From assembly GCA_944321345.1 (NCBI GenBank), contig CALUKY010000007.1, forward strand, positions 31,714-95,713: a DNA stretch of 64,000 bases, read 5' to 3'. This document shows, piece after piece, positions 7,457 through 16,669 of this stretch. The position numbers were made by a program, and so were the translations under genes. The notes under the pieces were generated by a model. It ran no database searches. It worked only from the letters and a program-made list of their open reading frames with translations, and had not been told where the DNA came from. The stretch is from an uncultured Paraprevotella sp. (GTDB taxonomy: Bacteria; Bacteroidota; Bacteroidia; Bacteroidales; Bacteroidaceae). How positions within the stretch are numbered: position 1 is the first letter of the stretch; every line of letters starts with the position of its first letter.

Positions 7457-8932
7457 ATGAAATACAAATTACTTTCTATAATTTTACTTCTGAATGTCTG
7501 TCCTTCTCAGGCACAAAATAAATTCGAAGAATATCGAAAGCAAAAGCAACAGGAGTTTAATGCCTTTCGTGATAAACGAATGAAGGATTTCAATGAGTAT
7601 CGTAGAGAACGTAATCAGCAGTTTGCTGAATATATCTCTAAACGCTGGAGTACATTCCAGGCGATGAAAGGTTTGGAACGCCCCATCTCTCCCAAGCCTA
7701 AAGACCCTATACGTTACAAAGGAGGATTAGATATACCCGACGATGAAAAGATACCAATAAAAAAAATATCTTCCATTCCGGTGGCTCCCATCAAAAAAAC
7801 GCCCATTGATCTGCCACCTGTCAAAAATGATCCGATAGAATACAAGAAGAAACAAACTTTCATATTCTTGAATACCCAATATCCAATAGCATGGGATAAG
7901 TATCAAAAAGTAAAATTACGAAATCTGTCGGAGAGCGAAATAGGACGTTGCATGAAGCAAATGTGCAAGCCTCAACATGATGATTTCTTCAATGACTGTA
8001 TCATTACAGCACATAACGCAGGCTTCAACGGCTGGGCCAGTTATCTTTTTGCCAAAGAAATTTCAGAAAAAGTGCAGGGAAAAACTGATGAAGCGATTAT
8101 CCTGCAAAACCTATTACTCATTCAAATGGGATATGATACAAGAATATGTAAGGCTGGAAACAGCCTTCGCCTGATGATTGCATCAGATCTACCAATCGCT
8201 CAAGCTCCATACATCACTATCCGCAAACGTGACTATTATATTATGGAAGTGAAAAGCAGCAGCGTGCAAATCCATACATATGACAAGAATATGGACAAAG
8301 CCGAAAACTATATAGATTTCAACAGTTCTGAGAAAATAAACTTGAGATTCCAATCTACTCCAAAACGCATTGTTCAATCTCAAAAATACCCGGAAATGAA
8401 GATTACAGTTTCTACAAACATGAATCTGATAGATTTCTATAAACAGATGCCTATCCTGGCAGGAACGCCATGGGCATTACATTCCCGGCAAGCTTTTGAG
8501 AAGGAAACCAGCAAGCAAGTTCTTCCGAAACTGGTACAGATTCTGAACGGAAAAGACAAAGTAACAGCAACAGCAATGCTACTTGATTGGATTCAAACCG
8601 GATTCCAATATAAAACTGACGGTGAGCAGTTCGGCTACGAAAAGCCTTTCTTTAAGGAAGAAATCTTTTATTATCCATATTGTGATTGCGAAGACAGATC
8701 CATTCTTTTCAGCTATCTGGTACACAAACTTCTAGGACTTGAAACTGTATTGGTTTTTGCACCAGGTCATTTATTTACAGCCGTGAACTTTGAAGAACCT
8801 GTGAAAGGCGACTTCTTGATGGCAAACGATAAAAAATATGTTATTTGCGATCCAACCTATATTGGAGCAGGAATCGGAGAATGCATGCCTACATATAAAA
8901 CAAAACAACTTAAAATCATTAAAGTCTACTAA
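7457..8932 (+). CDS. Secreted transglutaminase-like protein
   Basis: A 491-residue protein with a signal peptide ending in SQAQ. Residues 20-75 form a basic coiled coil with repeated FxxYRxxRxxxF patterns, followed by a Pro/Lys-rich linker. The C-terminal domain has the order Cys-His-Asp of the transglutaminase/BTLCP superfamily: Cys411 in YCDCEDRS, His438 in APGHLFTAV, Asp465 in VICDPTY. Members are cysteine proteases, amidases or crosslinking enzymes acting on proteins or peptidoglycan. It lies between two lipoprotein transcripts of the island, so it may process or crosslink those surface proteins; that is inference. All three catalytic residues are present, so it could be active. Confidence 0.7.
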   Translation: MKYKLLSIILLLNVCPSQAQNKFEEYRKQKQQEFNAFRDKRMKDFNEYRRERNQQFAEYISKRWSTFQAMKGLERPISPKPKDPIRYKGGLDIPDDEKIPIKKISSIPVAPIKKTPIDLPPVKNDPIEYKKKQTFIFLNTQYPIAWDKYQKVKLRNLSESEIGRCMKQMCKPQHDDFFNDCIITAHNAGFNGWASYLFAKEISEKVQGKTDEAIILQNLLLIQMGYDTRICKAGNSLRLMIASDLPIAQAPYITIRKRDYYIMEVKSSSVQIHTYDKNMDKAENYIDFNSSEKINLRFQSTPKRIVQSQKYPEMKITVSTNMNLIDFYKQMPILAGTPWALHSRQAFEKETSKQVLPKLVQILNGKDKVTATAMLLDWIQTGFQYKTDGEQFGYEKPFFKEEIFYYPYCDCEDRSILFSYLVHKLLGLETVLVFAPGHLFTAVNFEEPVKGDFLMANDKKYVICDPTYIGAGIGECMPTYKTKQLKIIKVY

Positions 8933-9127
8933 TAGTTACCTAATAATAAAAAACGCAACAAATAAGAAATATATGATCTTATTTATTCTATATAAAATCC
9001 AAGTAATCGCCAAATATTTTAGTAGAATAACAATAAGAGATACACTAATAATATTTTTAAGCATAAAATTATATGCAATAAAAATAATATACATATCATC
9101 AGACTACAAAAAAATAAAATTAAGACT

Positions 9128-10993
9128 ATGAAACGAACTATTATTTTTTTATATATTATTTTATGTACATTACAAATGTCATGCACAAAAGATATTATTG
9201 ACATAAATGGAAATATAGTTGGAATAGTTAGTGATGCTAGAACTGGTGAATTCTTATCTGGAGTTTCCGTTACCACCTCTCCCTTGGGAAAGGCATACAC
9301 AACTGGTATTGATGGAAAATATGAGTTTCGAAACATTGAATCACAAGAGTACTCTATATCTGTCAGTAAAAATGGATATAATTCAGATAAGAAAAGTGTT
9401 TTTGTTGAAGTTGGAAAAGATGCCAATCTTGATTTTCAAATAACACCATCATCAGGAAAACTTTTTGTATCTCAGAATGAACTAGATTTCGGAAATGAAG
9501 TTACAAAATTATCTTTAGATATTTCTAATAAAGGTAACGCCCTCTTGTCATGGCAAATCAGTGAAGATGCAACATGGTTATCATGCAATCCCACATCAGG
9601 AACAACTCAATCAGGCAATATAACATCTCTTGTGGTAACTGTTGACAGAAAAGGATTAAATAGAGGCAATTATTCTCAAAACCTAACAATTACGTCAGAT
9701 GGTGGTAGTGCTGTCATTAATATTAAAATGATTGTCCAAGGAATAACAATTAATATATCTCCTGATGAACTTGATTTTGGTTCAATCATAACCTCAATGC
9801 AACTCAGTCTTACCAATAATGGAAACAATAATATTACATACTCTATATCTCCATCAAACTCTTGGATCCAAGTATCCAAAACGAGTGGAACATTTTCAAA
9901 AACAGAGATTATAACAGTTAGTATTAACCGTTCGGGACTCTCCGAAATGAACCATGAAGGCAAACTAACGCTAACCATTGGTGAAGAGCGAATTGAGATT
10001 CCTGTACGTATGAATATCCCTTCAAAAGAGAAACCAACCGTTTCTATGCAAACTATAGAAAATATTACATACAATAGTGCTCTATTTAAAGGAGGCTTAT
10101 TTTCTGTAGGTAGCTCACAAGTCTGCAAACATGGTTTCTGTTGGTCTGAACAAGAGCAACCTACAATAAGTAGCGATAACACTTGCAATTTTGGCGACAC
10201 AGAAACAGCTAAGAATTTTACATACAATGCAACATCATTGAAAACGAACACAACATATTACGTCAGAGCATATGCTGAAAATAAAGAAGGAGTTAGTTAT
10301 AGCAACCAATTGAAATTCCAAACGAAAGGAGTACCACAAATCGCTAAAGTAGAAACCGGAACAACTACAAAAATTACTTCATCACAAGCTTTAGTCTGTG
10401 GAAACATTATCAGTATTGGCAATGTAAGTAAACTTTCTCAATATGGTCATGTATGGGGCAAAATAGAAAATCCTACAATTTCTGATAGTAAAACACAATT
10501 AGGAGAAATAACTTCTACAGGTGCTTACACCTCAACTTTAACAGAACTTTCTCCCAATACGATTTATCACGTAAGAGCGTATGCAATAAATGAGGTTGGA
10601 ATATCATACGGCAAAGACATTGTATTCACAACAGAACTTGCTGATGTTACCCTCTCAACAGAATCCATCAATAATATAACTCACAAAACAGCCGTATGTC
10701 ACGGGAATATCGTATCAACCGGTGGTAACAGTATTTTAGAGAAAGGTTTTTGCTGGGGGAAAACATCTACACCAACAATAAATAATAATGTAATAGTTGC
10801 AAATACAATATCCAATTCATTTAGTGCTACTCTTAATGAATTAGATGAAAGTACAATATATCATGTACGCGCATATGTTAAGACCTCAGCCGGAGAAATT
10901 TTTTACGGTAATGACGTGGCTTTCTCAACAACAGCTAAAAGTATTAATATATCAAAAAGTGAATACGATGAAGATATCAATTGGACAAAATAA
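9128..10993 (+). CDS. Surface lipoprotein: carboxypeptidase-regulatory-like, two BACON, three FN3-like repeats
   Basis: A 621-residue lipoprotein (lipobox QMSC, Cys19). It shares its first three domains with the gene at 5041: a carboxypeptidase regulatory-like domain (IVGIVSDARTGEFLSGVSV, about 30-108) and two BACON-like domains (about 112-210 and 211-300). In place of LamG it carries three FN3-like repeats (about 303-395, 396-495, 496-605), each with a GFCW or GHVW motif, 'PT' and a closing YHVRAYA or YYVRAYA strand. No enzyme domain is seen. It heads a four-gene run with short gaps that continues to 16502. The upstream 195 bases are extremely AT-rich, and I find no clear -7 box there. Confidence 0.75.
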   Translation: MKRTIIFLYIILCTLQMSCTKDIIDINGNIVGIVSDARTGEFLSGVSVTTSPLGKAYTTGIDGKYEFRNIESQEYSISVSKNGYNSDKKSVFVEVGKDANLDFQITPSSGKLFVSQNELDFGNEVTKLSLDISNKGNALLSWQISEDATWLSCNPTSGTTQSGNITSLVVTVDRKGLNRGNYSQNLTITSDGGSAVINIKMIVQGITINISPDELDFGSIITSMQLSLTNNGNNNITYSISPSNSWIQVSKTSGTFSKTEIITVSINRSGLSEMNHEGKLTLTIGEERIEIPVRMNIPSKEKPTVSMQTIENITYNSALFKGGLFSVGSSQVCKHGFCWSEQEQPTISSDNTCNFGDTETAKNFTYNATSLKTNTTYYVRAYAENKEGVSYSNQLKFQTKGVPQIAKVETGTTTKITSSQALVCGNIISIGNVSKLSQYGHVWGKIENPTISDSKTQLGEITSTGAYTSTLTELSPNTIYHVRAYAINEVGISYGKDIVFTTELADVTLSTESINNITHKTAVCHGNIVSTGGNSILEKGFCWGKTSTPTINNNVIVANTISNSFSATLNELDESTIYHVRAYVKTSAGEIFYGNDVAFSTTAKSINISKSEYDEDINWTK

Positions 10994-11009
10994 AAAAAAG
11001 GTTCTGAAA

Positions 11010-13139
11010 ATGTATAGGAACCCAAATATAATATATTATACGCTCATTGGTTGCGTATGCTATACACTCATTGGCTGTGACACAATAAATACTCCACTAG
11101 AAGAACCTGATGAAATTCATCGCTGTCGCCTCTTATTAAATGGAAAAATTCAGCCATACAACGACACTTGTAAAACACGAACCTCGACAGAATCAAATTT
11201 GTGGGAGGACAACACATGTATTTATCTATCCTTTCTTGTTGACTCAAAAAGAGTTGATGGCAAAGCCATATATAACAAAATTGAAGATGAGTGGACTCTC
11301 TATTATAATGGAACAATAAACAATGGAACAAGTTCAATTTGTAAAGCAATTTACTTAAAACATAATTATTCAGATAACTTAGATGAGATTTCAATATCAC
11401 CTCAGACTGCTATCTACAAGGACGATAAAGCAACTTATACAAAGAACTCAGAAGCTATGTTACTCAATGCCTCTTTAATCCCAACAACAGGTCGTATCAG
11501 GTTTCATGGAGATAAGGAAAAAGAAATACGTTTATCTGGTTTGAACTTTTACGAAAGATACAACATATCTTCTGGGGAGTTACAAGGAAATAGAAGTTCT
11601 GTCGATCTTGTTGTAGAAAATAATGGTTATACACCATATATATATCCTTTTTTTTCTACATCCTCACGCAGAATAGTTCTTGCATATGACAATATTTCTT
11701 TTAGCACAGAATGTGAACATCCAATATTGGATCAGGGAAAATCTGGATATATGGAGATACCTACAATAGAAAAGCATAATGGATGGGAAATGACAAAAAT
11801 AACGTTACCACTTATTTCAAATGTAACTGTTTCATCCATTGGTGTAGGAAAGGCAACATTCTGTGCTAAGCTTTTAGATAACGGAAATGGAACAATACAT
11901 GAATGTGGTTTTTGCTATTCTACTTCTGCAAATCCTACTACTGACGATACAAAAATCAGTTATGGCAAAGGTAATATTGAATTCACAAAAACAGTCACAG
12001 ATCTTACTGAAAATACAGAATACCATGTGAGAGCATATGCTATAAACGACATTGGCATAGGATACAGTAATAACATAACATTTAAGACTCAAGAGATAAC
12101 AGTTCCTAGAATATCAAACATAACTATAGGAACAATCAACAATACATATGTTGAGCTTGAAGCTAGCATACCATCACTAGGTAATGGTACATTAATCGAT
12201 GCAGGTTTCGTTTATTCGTTAAATCCCAATCCTACTCTTGATGACAAAAAGGTTTCATGTGGCAAAAATATATCTCTTAAATCAAAGATTCAAGGCCTCC
12301 AACCAGAAACCCAATATTATGTTAAAGCATATGCAACAAACGAGAAAGGTACTACATATAGTAAAGAAACAACATTTATCACGACCAAAAACATTGTTAA
12401 TCCATACACGACAATTACCGTAGAAACATCCTATGGCTCGGTTGCATTTGATATGGCAAAGGTTGATGGCGGGACATTCATTATGGGAGCTCAAAATAGT
12501 TTCTTATCGCAATCAAATTATGACAAAGACGCAGATGCCAATGAAAAACCTACGCACAATGTAACTTTATCTTCTTATTATATAGGCAAGACAGAAGTTA
12601 CACAACAATTATGGTATGTTGTCATGGGAACATATCCCAATATCAGTAGTACTTACGGTAGAGGAGACGATAATCCTGTCTATAATGTAACCTATTCACA
12701 ATGCGAAGAGTTTATAAAGAAATTAAGTACATTAACTGGTAAAAAATTCCGTTTTCCCACTGAAGCAGAATGGGAGTTTGCTGCACGAGGAGGAATAAAT
12801 TCAAATGGATATAAATATAGTGGAAGTGCTACAGTTACTTCTGTTGCTTGGTACAATGGTAATACAAATAACAAAACTTATCCAACAGCACAAAAAGTAG
12901 GCAACGAAATTAATATTTACGACATGAGCGGAAACGTATGGGAATGGTGCTCAGATTGGTATGGTAATTATTCCATGTCTTCTCAGATTAATCCAACAGG
13001 TGCGCTATCAGGTCCTGGACACGTCATCAGAGGAGGTGGATACAACGATGCAGCAACCGAATGCAGAATAAGTGTGAGAAGCTATGCTGCAGCAAGTAGC
13101 TGTTTCACTACATTAGGCTTGAGGTTAGTTATGGAATAA
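11010..13139 (+). CDS. Lipoprotein with FN3-like repeats and a sulfatase-modifying-factor (FGE-like) domain
   Basis: A 709-residue lipoprotein (lipobox LIGC, Cys23). An unassigned N-terminal domain reaches to about residue 265, two FN3-like repeats of the same type as in the preceding protein span about 268-465, and an FGE-sulfatase/SUMF1-type C-type-lectin-like domain spans about 484-709 (VDGGTFIMGAQ, FPTEAEWEFAARGG, YDMSGNVWEWCSDWYG, VIRGGGY, LGLRLV). Formylglycine-generating enzymes activate sulfatases, but many proteins of this fold only bind ligands. No sulfatase is in the window and the lipoprotein setting points to a binding role. The start is the ATG at 11010, 16 bases after the preceding stop; an upstream in-frame ATG at 10845 overlaps that gene. 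Confidence 0.75.
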   Translation: MYRNPNIIYYTLIGCVCYTLIGCDTINTPLEEPDEIHRCRLLLNGKIQPYNDTCKTRTSTESNLWEDNTCIYLSFLVDSKRVDGKAIYNKIEDEWTLYYNGTINNGTSSICKAIYLKHNYSDNLDEISISPQTAIYKDDKATYTKNSEAMLLNASLIPTTGRIRFHGDKEKEIRLSGLNFYERYNISSGELQGNRSSVDLVVENNGYTPYIYPFFSTSSRRIVLAYDNISFSTECEHPILDQGKSGYMEIPTIEKHNGWEMTKITLPLISNVTVSSIGVGKATFCAKLLDNGNGTIHECGFCYSTSANPTTDDTKISYGKGNIEFTKTVTDLTENTEYHVRAYAINDIGIGYSNNITFKTQEITVPRISNITIGTINNTYVELEASIPSLGNGTLIDAGFVYSLNPNPTLDDKKVSCGKNISLKSKIQGLQPETQYYVKAYATNEKGTTYSKETTFITTKNIVNPYTTITVETSYGSVAFDMAKVDGGTFIMGAQNSFLSQSNYDKDADANEKPTHNVTLSSYYIGKTEVTQQLWYVVMGTYPNISSTYGRGDDNPVYNVTYSQCEEFIKKLSTLTGKKFRFPTEAEWEFAARGGINSNGYKYSGSATVTSVAWYNGNTNNKTYPTAQKVGNEINIYDMSGNVWEWCSDWYGNYSMSSQINPTGALSGPGHVIRGGGYNDAATECRISVRSYAAASSCFTTLGLRLVME

Positions 13140-13170
13140 AAAGAATTTAAAATTAAACAAAACAGAGAAT

Positions 13171-14799
13171 ATGAGAACATTATTATTAGGAACATTAACA
13201 TTGATTAGTTTGGATTTTTATGCATTCAGCGGTGCTGGTGCAGGAACAGAAAGGAACCCTTACTTAATTACAAATTGTGATGAATTATTTGAAATGAGGA
13301 ATGAGCTTTCTGCTTACTACAAATTGATGAATGATATTGATATGAGAAACTGGATTGAAGAAAACAGTCCTCAATATGGTTGGTCTCCAATAGGTACATC
13401 TTCTTCCCCTTTTACTGGATCATTTGATGGTAACAACAAGTGTATCCTAAATTTACGTATTTCTCGAGAAACATCTAATGACATCGGCTTATTTGGTTAC
13501 GCAGAGTCAGCAACAATATCAAACCTTATCATTATTAATCCTCAAATACAGGGTAATGACAATGTTGCTGCAATATTAGGACAACGTTATGCCAGTAGTA
13601 GATATGACGAATCAGGCCCTGGTTCATTATTAATAAACAACTGTTATGTAATAGGAGGAATAATTCGAGGTAATAATTGTGTCGGTAGTATTATGGGTTA
13701 TAATTATTGCAGTGGCCATGCAGGTTCATTAACAATAGAAAAATGCCACAATTCAGCTAATATTACTGGCATATCAAAAATTGGAGGAATTTGTGGTTCT
13801 ATGATAGGATATGCAAGCCCTGGTCTTTACATTCGCGACAGTTATTCAATTGGTGATATAACTGGAACATCAATGATTGGCGGTATTCTTGGACATAGTG
13901 AAACAGGCTACTCTTGGATTTCAAAATATGATTGCGGCCGTCCAGATTTAGTATGTGAACGAACTTACGTAAAAGGTAATATAAAGGGGAATGAGAATAC
14001 CAATGGAATTGCTGGATTCGCATCAGCACATGCATGGCAACCCGGTTCGTGGGGTAGCCCGAGCATTACAGGTGTATATACAATGTCATCAAATGTATGT
14101 GCAGCAGATTCTATACGTGGAGATTATAGAATATGTTCATCTGTATCTTCTAAAAACAATTATGCTTTAGCATCAACTATAATGCTTTTACAAAATGAAG
14201 TAGTAGATGAAGTTGAAGATAACGACAACAATGGAACGTCCATGGGAGAACGTATGTTACAAAAAGATGCAACATATGAAGGTTTAGGATGGGATTTTAC
14301 CAATGTTTGGTCAGATTTATCATCCTATAACGAATTCCCTGTCTTAAAGAATCAATCGTCTGCTCCTATTGTTTCATCATTTGAAGTAAAAAGCAAAAGT
14401 GTTATAAAAGGAGAAGCATCATATACAAACGGTACTATTTATGTTATTATTAACAATGTATTATACCAATCTCCTATAGAAGATGGAAAATGGGAAATCG
14501 TTTTAGGACAGATGGAAGAAGGTACAAAGGCTGTTGTCTTTGGCGCAGAATATGGAAAAGTTCCTTCCTCTATAGTAAAAGTATTTGCAAAGGAAACAAT
14601 AGAAAAACCAACTGTAATTTTGGGTGATGCCAATAATGATGGTTCTATAAATACAGTTGATGTAGTTTCTATTGTCAACTATATTCTTGGAAAACCGTCT
14701 TCTTCATTCAATGCAGAAAATGCAGATATAAACAACGATGGAAGAATCTTAATAGACGATGCTGTTGAAACTATTATTTTTATAATGAACGAACAATAA
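13171..14799 (+). CDS. Secreted GLUG-type protein with C-terminal dockerin
   Basis: A 542-residue protein. A short signal peptide is followed by a GLUG/adhesin-like region, about residues 20-330 (GTERNPYLITN, FTGSFDGN, IGLFGYAESATISNLII, then repeats of the type GGI(C/L)G), rich in Gly, Asn and Ile. An unassigned beta domain spans about 395-475. A dockerin module closes the protein at 483-542: two Ca-binding loops, GDANNDGSINTVDVVSIVNY and ADINNDGRILIDD. Dockerins bind cohesins, and the very next gene encodes cohesin-like repeats. That pairing is the best clue to its role: a surface scaffold or adhesin held by a cohesin-dockerin contact. Confidence 0.72.
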   Translation: MRTLLLGTLTLISLDFYAFSGAGAGTERNPYLITNCDELFEMRNELSAYYKLMNDIDMRNWIEENSPQYGWSPIGTSSSPFTGSFDGNNKCILNLRISRETSNDIGLFGYAESATISNLIIINPQIQGNDNVAAILGQRYASSRYDESGPGSLLINNCYVIGGIIRGNNCVGSIMGYNYCSGHAGSLTIEKCHNSANITGISKIGGICGSMIGYASPGLYIRDSYSIGDITGTSMIGGILGHSETGYSWISKYDCGRPDLVCERTYVKGNIKGNENTNGIAGFASAHAWQPGSWGSPSITGVYTMSSNVCAADSIRGDYRICSSVSSKNNYALASTIMLLQNEVVDEVEDNDNNGTSMGERMLQKDATYEGLGWDFTNVWSDLSSYNEFPVLKNQSSAPIVSSFEVKSKSVIKGEASYTNGTIYVIINNVLYQSPIEDGKWEIVLGQMEEGTKAVVFGAEYGKVPSSIVKVFAKETIEKPTVILGDANNDGSINTVDVVSIVNYILGKPSSSFNAENADINNDGRILIDDAVETIIFIMNEQ

Positions 14800-14807
14800 A
14801 TAGAATT

Positions 14808-16502
14808 ATGGAACTTGTTTTAAGAAGAATTTTATATCTTTCGTTATTAGCTATAATTGGCATAAATATCGCCAAAGCAGATAATGCATTCTACATCCAA
14901 AGCACAAACTTAAATGTAGGTATTCAACAAACAATTAGTATATCGTTAGCAAATACGGATGAAGTAACTAGTTTTCAATTTGATATAAAAATCCCTGACG
15001 GCATTTTTGTAAATAGAGCTATAAATGATGACGAAATAGTGCCAGACATCAGTCTTACTGATCGTAAAATGAATAAACATCTGTTAAGTTGTACACAACT
15101 GAATAATGACACTTACAGAATCATTGTTTTATCTATGAGCAATCAATCTTTCAAAGGTAACGATGGTGCTATTGTCAATATCTCCGTAACAGCTAGCCCC
15201 TCGTTACCCTCTGGTTCATATACGATAGGAATGTCAAACATTCATCTTGTACCAATATTTAATGATCAATTAGGGGATCGAATAGATCAACCAAACTATA
15301 CTAGCTGTGTAGATGTTACTAACCAAACAGAAAGCAGCGACGTAAACGTTGCATTAGCTTTAGCCACAACTACATTAAAAGCAGAAAATAAGCAAACACT
15401 AAGTATTGCATTAGAAAATAACATTGAAGTTACAGCATTTCAATTTGATATAGTATTACCGAATGGAATCACTATTAACGACTCTATTAATGACGATAAC
15501 GAGAATATACTAAATATTCAGTTAACTTCACGTAAATCTAGCAGTCACAACATTAGTTATAACAAACGTGAAAATGGGAAATACACAATAGTCGTATTAT
15601 CAATGAAAAACCAAGCATTAAATGGAATAGACGGGGATATTGTAACCATGAACATCAATGTACCAAGCACTATGGCTGGTAGTTATGATATTGTATTGAA
15701 TAATATTCATATAGTACCATTAATCAACGGCTCACAAGGTCCTCGTATTGATCTGCCAGATGCCATAACTACTATAACGATAAACAATGACGGCAGCGGA
15801 GAAACTCCCATTGGTAACAATCAACTTACCATCTCCCCACTTACACTTATATCCGGCGAAACCAATATATTGAATATAGATATGTCAAATGAGAAAAGTA
15901 TTTGCTCTTTCCAATTCAATATTAAGTTACCCGAAGGAATTAACATCGTTAAAGAATATAATGAAGAAAATGAATATATAGAATCTATAAGTTTGTCATC
16001 TCGAAAGAAAAGTAGCCATGAGCTAACATTTAAACAAACAGCAAATAATGAATATTTTTTAATGGCTTATTCACTTAGTAATGCAACTTTTAGAGATAAC
16101 AGTGGTTGTATAGTAAGTATAAAAATTAAAGTTAATGACGATCTACCTGAAGGTAATTACAATGTAATTCTTAGAAATGCCATTATGGTTACTCCTGACG
16201 AAGAAAAGATAGAGCCAGAAGATTACAACGGACAAATTAAAATATCATCATGTAACGATACAAGGAAAATAAATAATACACTTGGAATAATCAAGGCGAC
16301 AAAACGAGGTAACAGAGTTATAATAGAAGGAGTACAAAAAAACGATAAACTATCAGTAATTGGAATAGACGGAAAAGTCCATTACTCTACAATTTGTAAA
16401 AACAATACATTGGTTATACCGGCACATCATTTACATAAAGGAATTAATATCATTAATATTTTGCACGGCAACAAACAAATCACAAAAAAAGTCAGCTATT
16501 AG
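14808..16502 (+). CDS. Secreted protein with three cohesin-like repeats and a C-terminal sorting-like domain
   Basis: A 564-residue protein with a signal peptide (cleavage near AKADN). Three homologous cohesin-like beta sandwiches follow, at about residues 26-175, 183-325 and 338-485. Each has a strand with SFQF or AFQFDI, a P(D/N/E)GI strand, a conserved R-K turn (DRKMNKH, SRKSSSH, SRKKSSH), and a 'LSM.NQ' or 'YSLSN' strand. Residues about 500-564 (GNRVIIEGV, LSVIGIDGKV, HKGINIINI, ITKKVSY) resemble the type-A C-terminal sorting domain of type IX secretion substrates. It starts 8 bases after the dockerin gene, so the two should be co-translated and could bind each other. The operon ends here with a 12-bp hairpin. 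Confidence 0.7.
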   Translation: MELVLRRILYLSLLAIIGINIAKADNAFYIQSTNLNVGIQQTISISLANTDEVTSFQFDIKIPDGIFVNRAINDDEIVPDISLTDRKMNKHLLSCTQLNNDTYRIIVLSMSNQSFKGNDGAIVNISVTASPSLPSGSYTIGMSNIHLVPIFNDQLGDRIDQPNYTSCVDVTNQTESSDVNVALALATTTLKAENKQTLSIALENNIEVTAFQFDIVLPNGITINDSINDDNENILNIQLTSRKSSSHNISYNKRENGKYTIVVLSMKNQALNGIDGDIVTMNINVPSTMAGSYDIVLNNIHIVPLINGSQGPRIDLPDAITTITINNDGSGETPIGNNQLTISPLTLISGETNILNIDMSNEKSICSFQFNIKLPEGINIVKEYNEENEYIESISLSSRKKSSHELTFKQTANNEYFLMAYSLSNATFRDNSGCIVSIKIKVNDDLPEGNYNVILRNAIMVTPDEEKIEPEDYNGQIKISSCNDTRKINNTLGIIKATKRGNRVIIEGVQKNDKLSVIGIDGKVHYSTICKNNTLVIPAHHLHKGINIINILHGNKQITKKVSY

Positions 16503-16530
16503 AATAATACCACTATAAGTATTAAAAGAA

Positions 16531-16574
16531 AACAGAATTCAGATATAAGAAGAAGTTTATAACTGAATTCTGTT
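16531..16574 (+). terminator. Terminator of the island operon
   Basis: AACAGAATTCAG at 16531-16542 pairs perfectly with CTGAATTCTGTT at 16563-16574. It lies 28 bases after the stop of the cohesin-like gene. The U-run is short. Confidence 0.6.
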
Positions 16575-16594
16575 TCCCTCTAAAAATATAAATT

Positions 16595-16643
16595 AAACTG
16601 TGTCAGCAATAAAATATTAACTTTGCTAACACAGTTTTTTTAT
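16595..16643 (+). terminator. Second hairpin with T-run, possible terminator or IS end
   Basis: AAACTGTGTCAGCAA at 16595-16609 pairs with TTGCTAACACAGTTT at 16623-16637 with one mismatch, and a T-run follows. It works as a terminator on paper. It also sits just outside the IS256-type remnant and could be part of that element's end. Confidence 0.55.
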
Positions 16644-16669
16644 TAAAGAAAACCCTGTTTTTTTAGAGT

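Noticed and set aside
8838-9131. 97-codon Ile/Lys-rich frame after the transglutaminase-like gene
   Set aside because: Begins inside that gene and runs through very AT-rich spacer; no start context.
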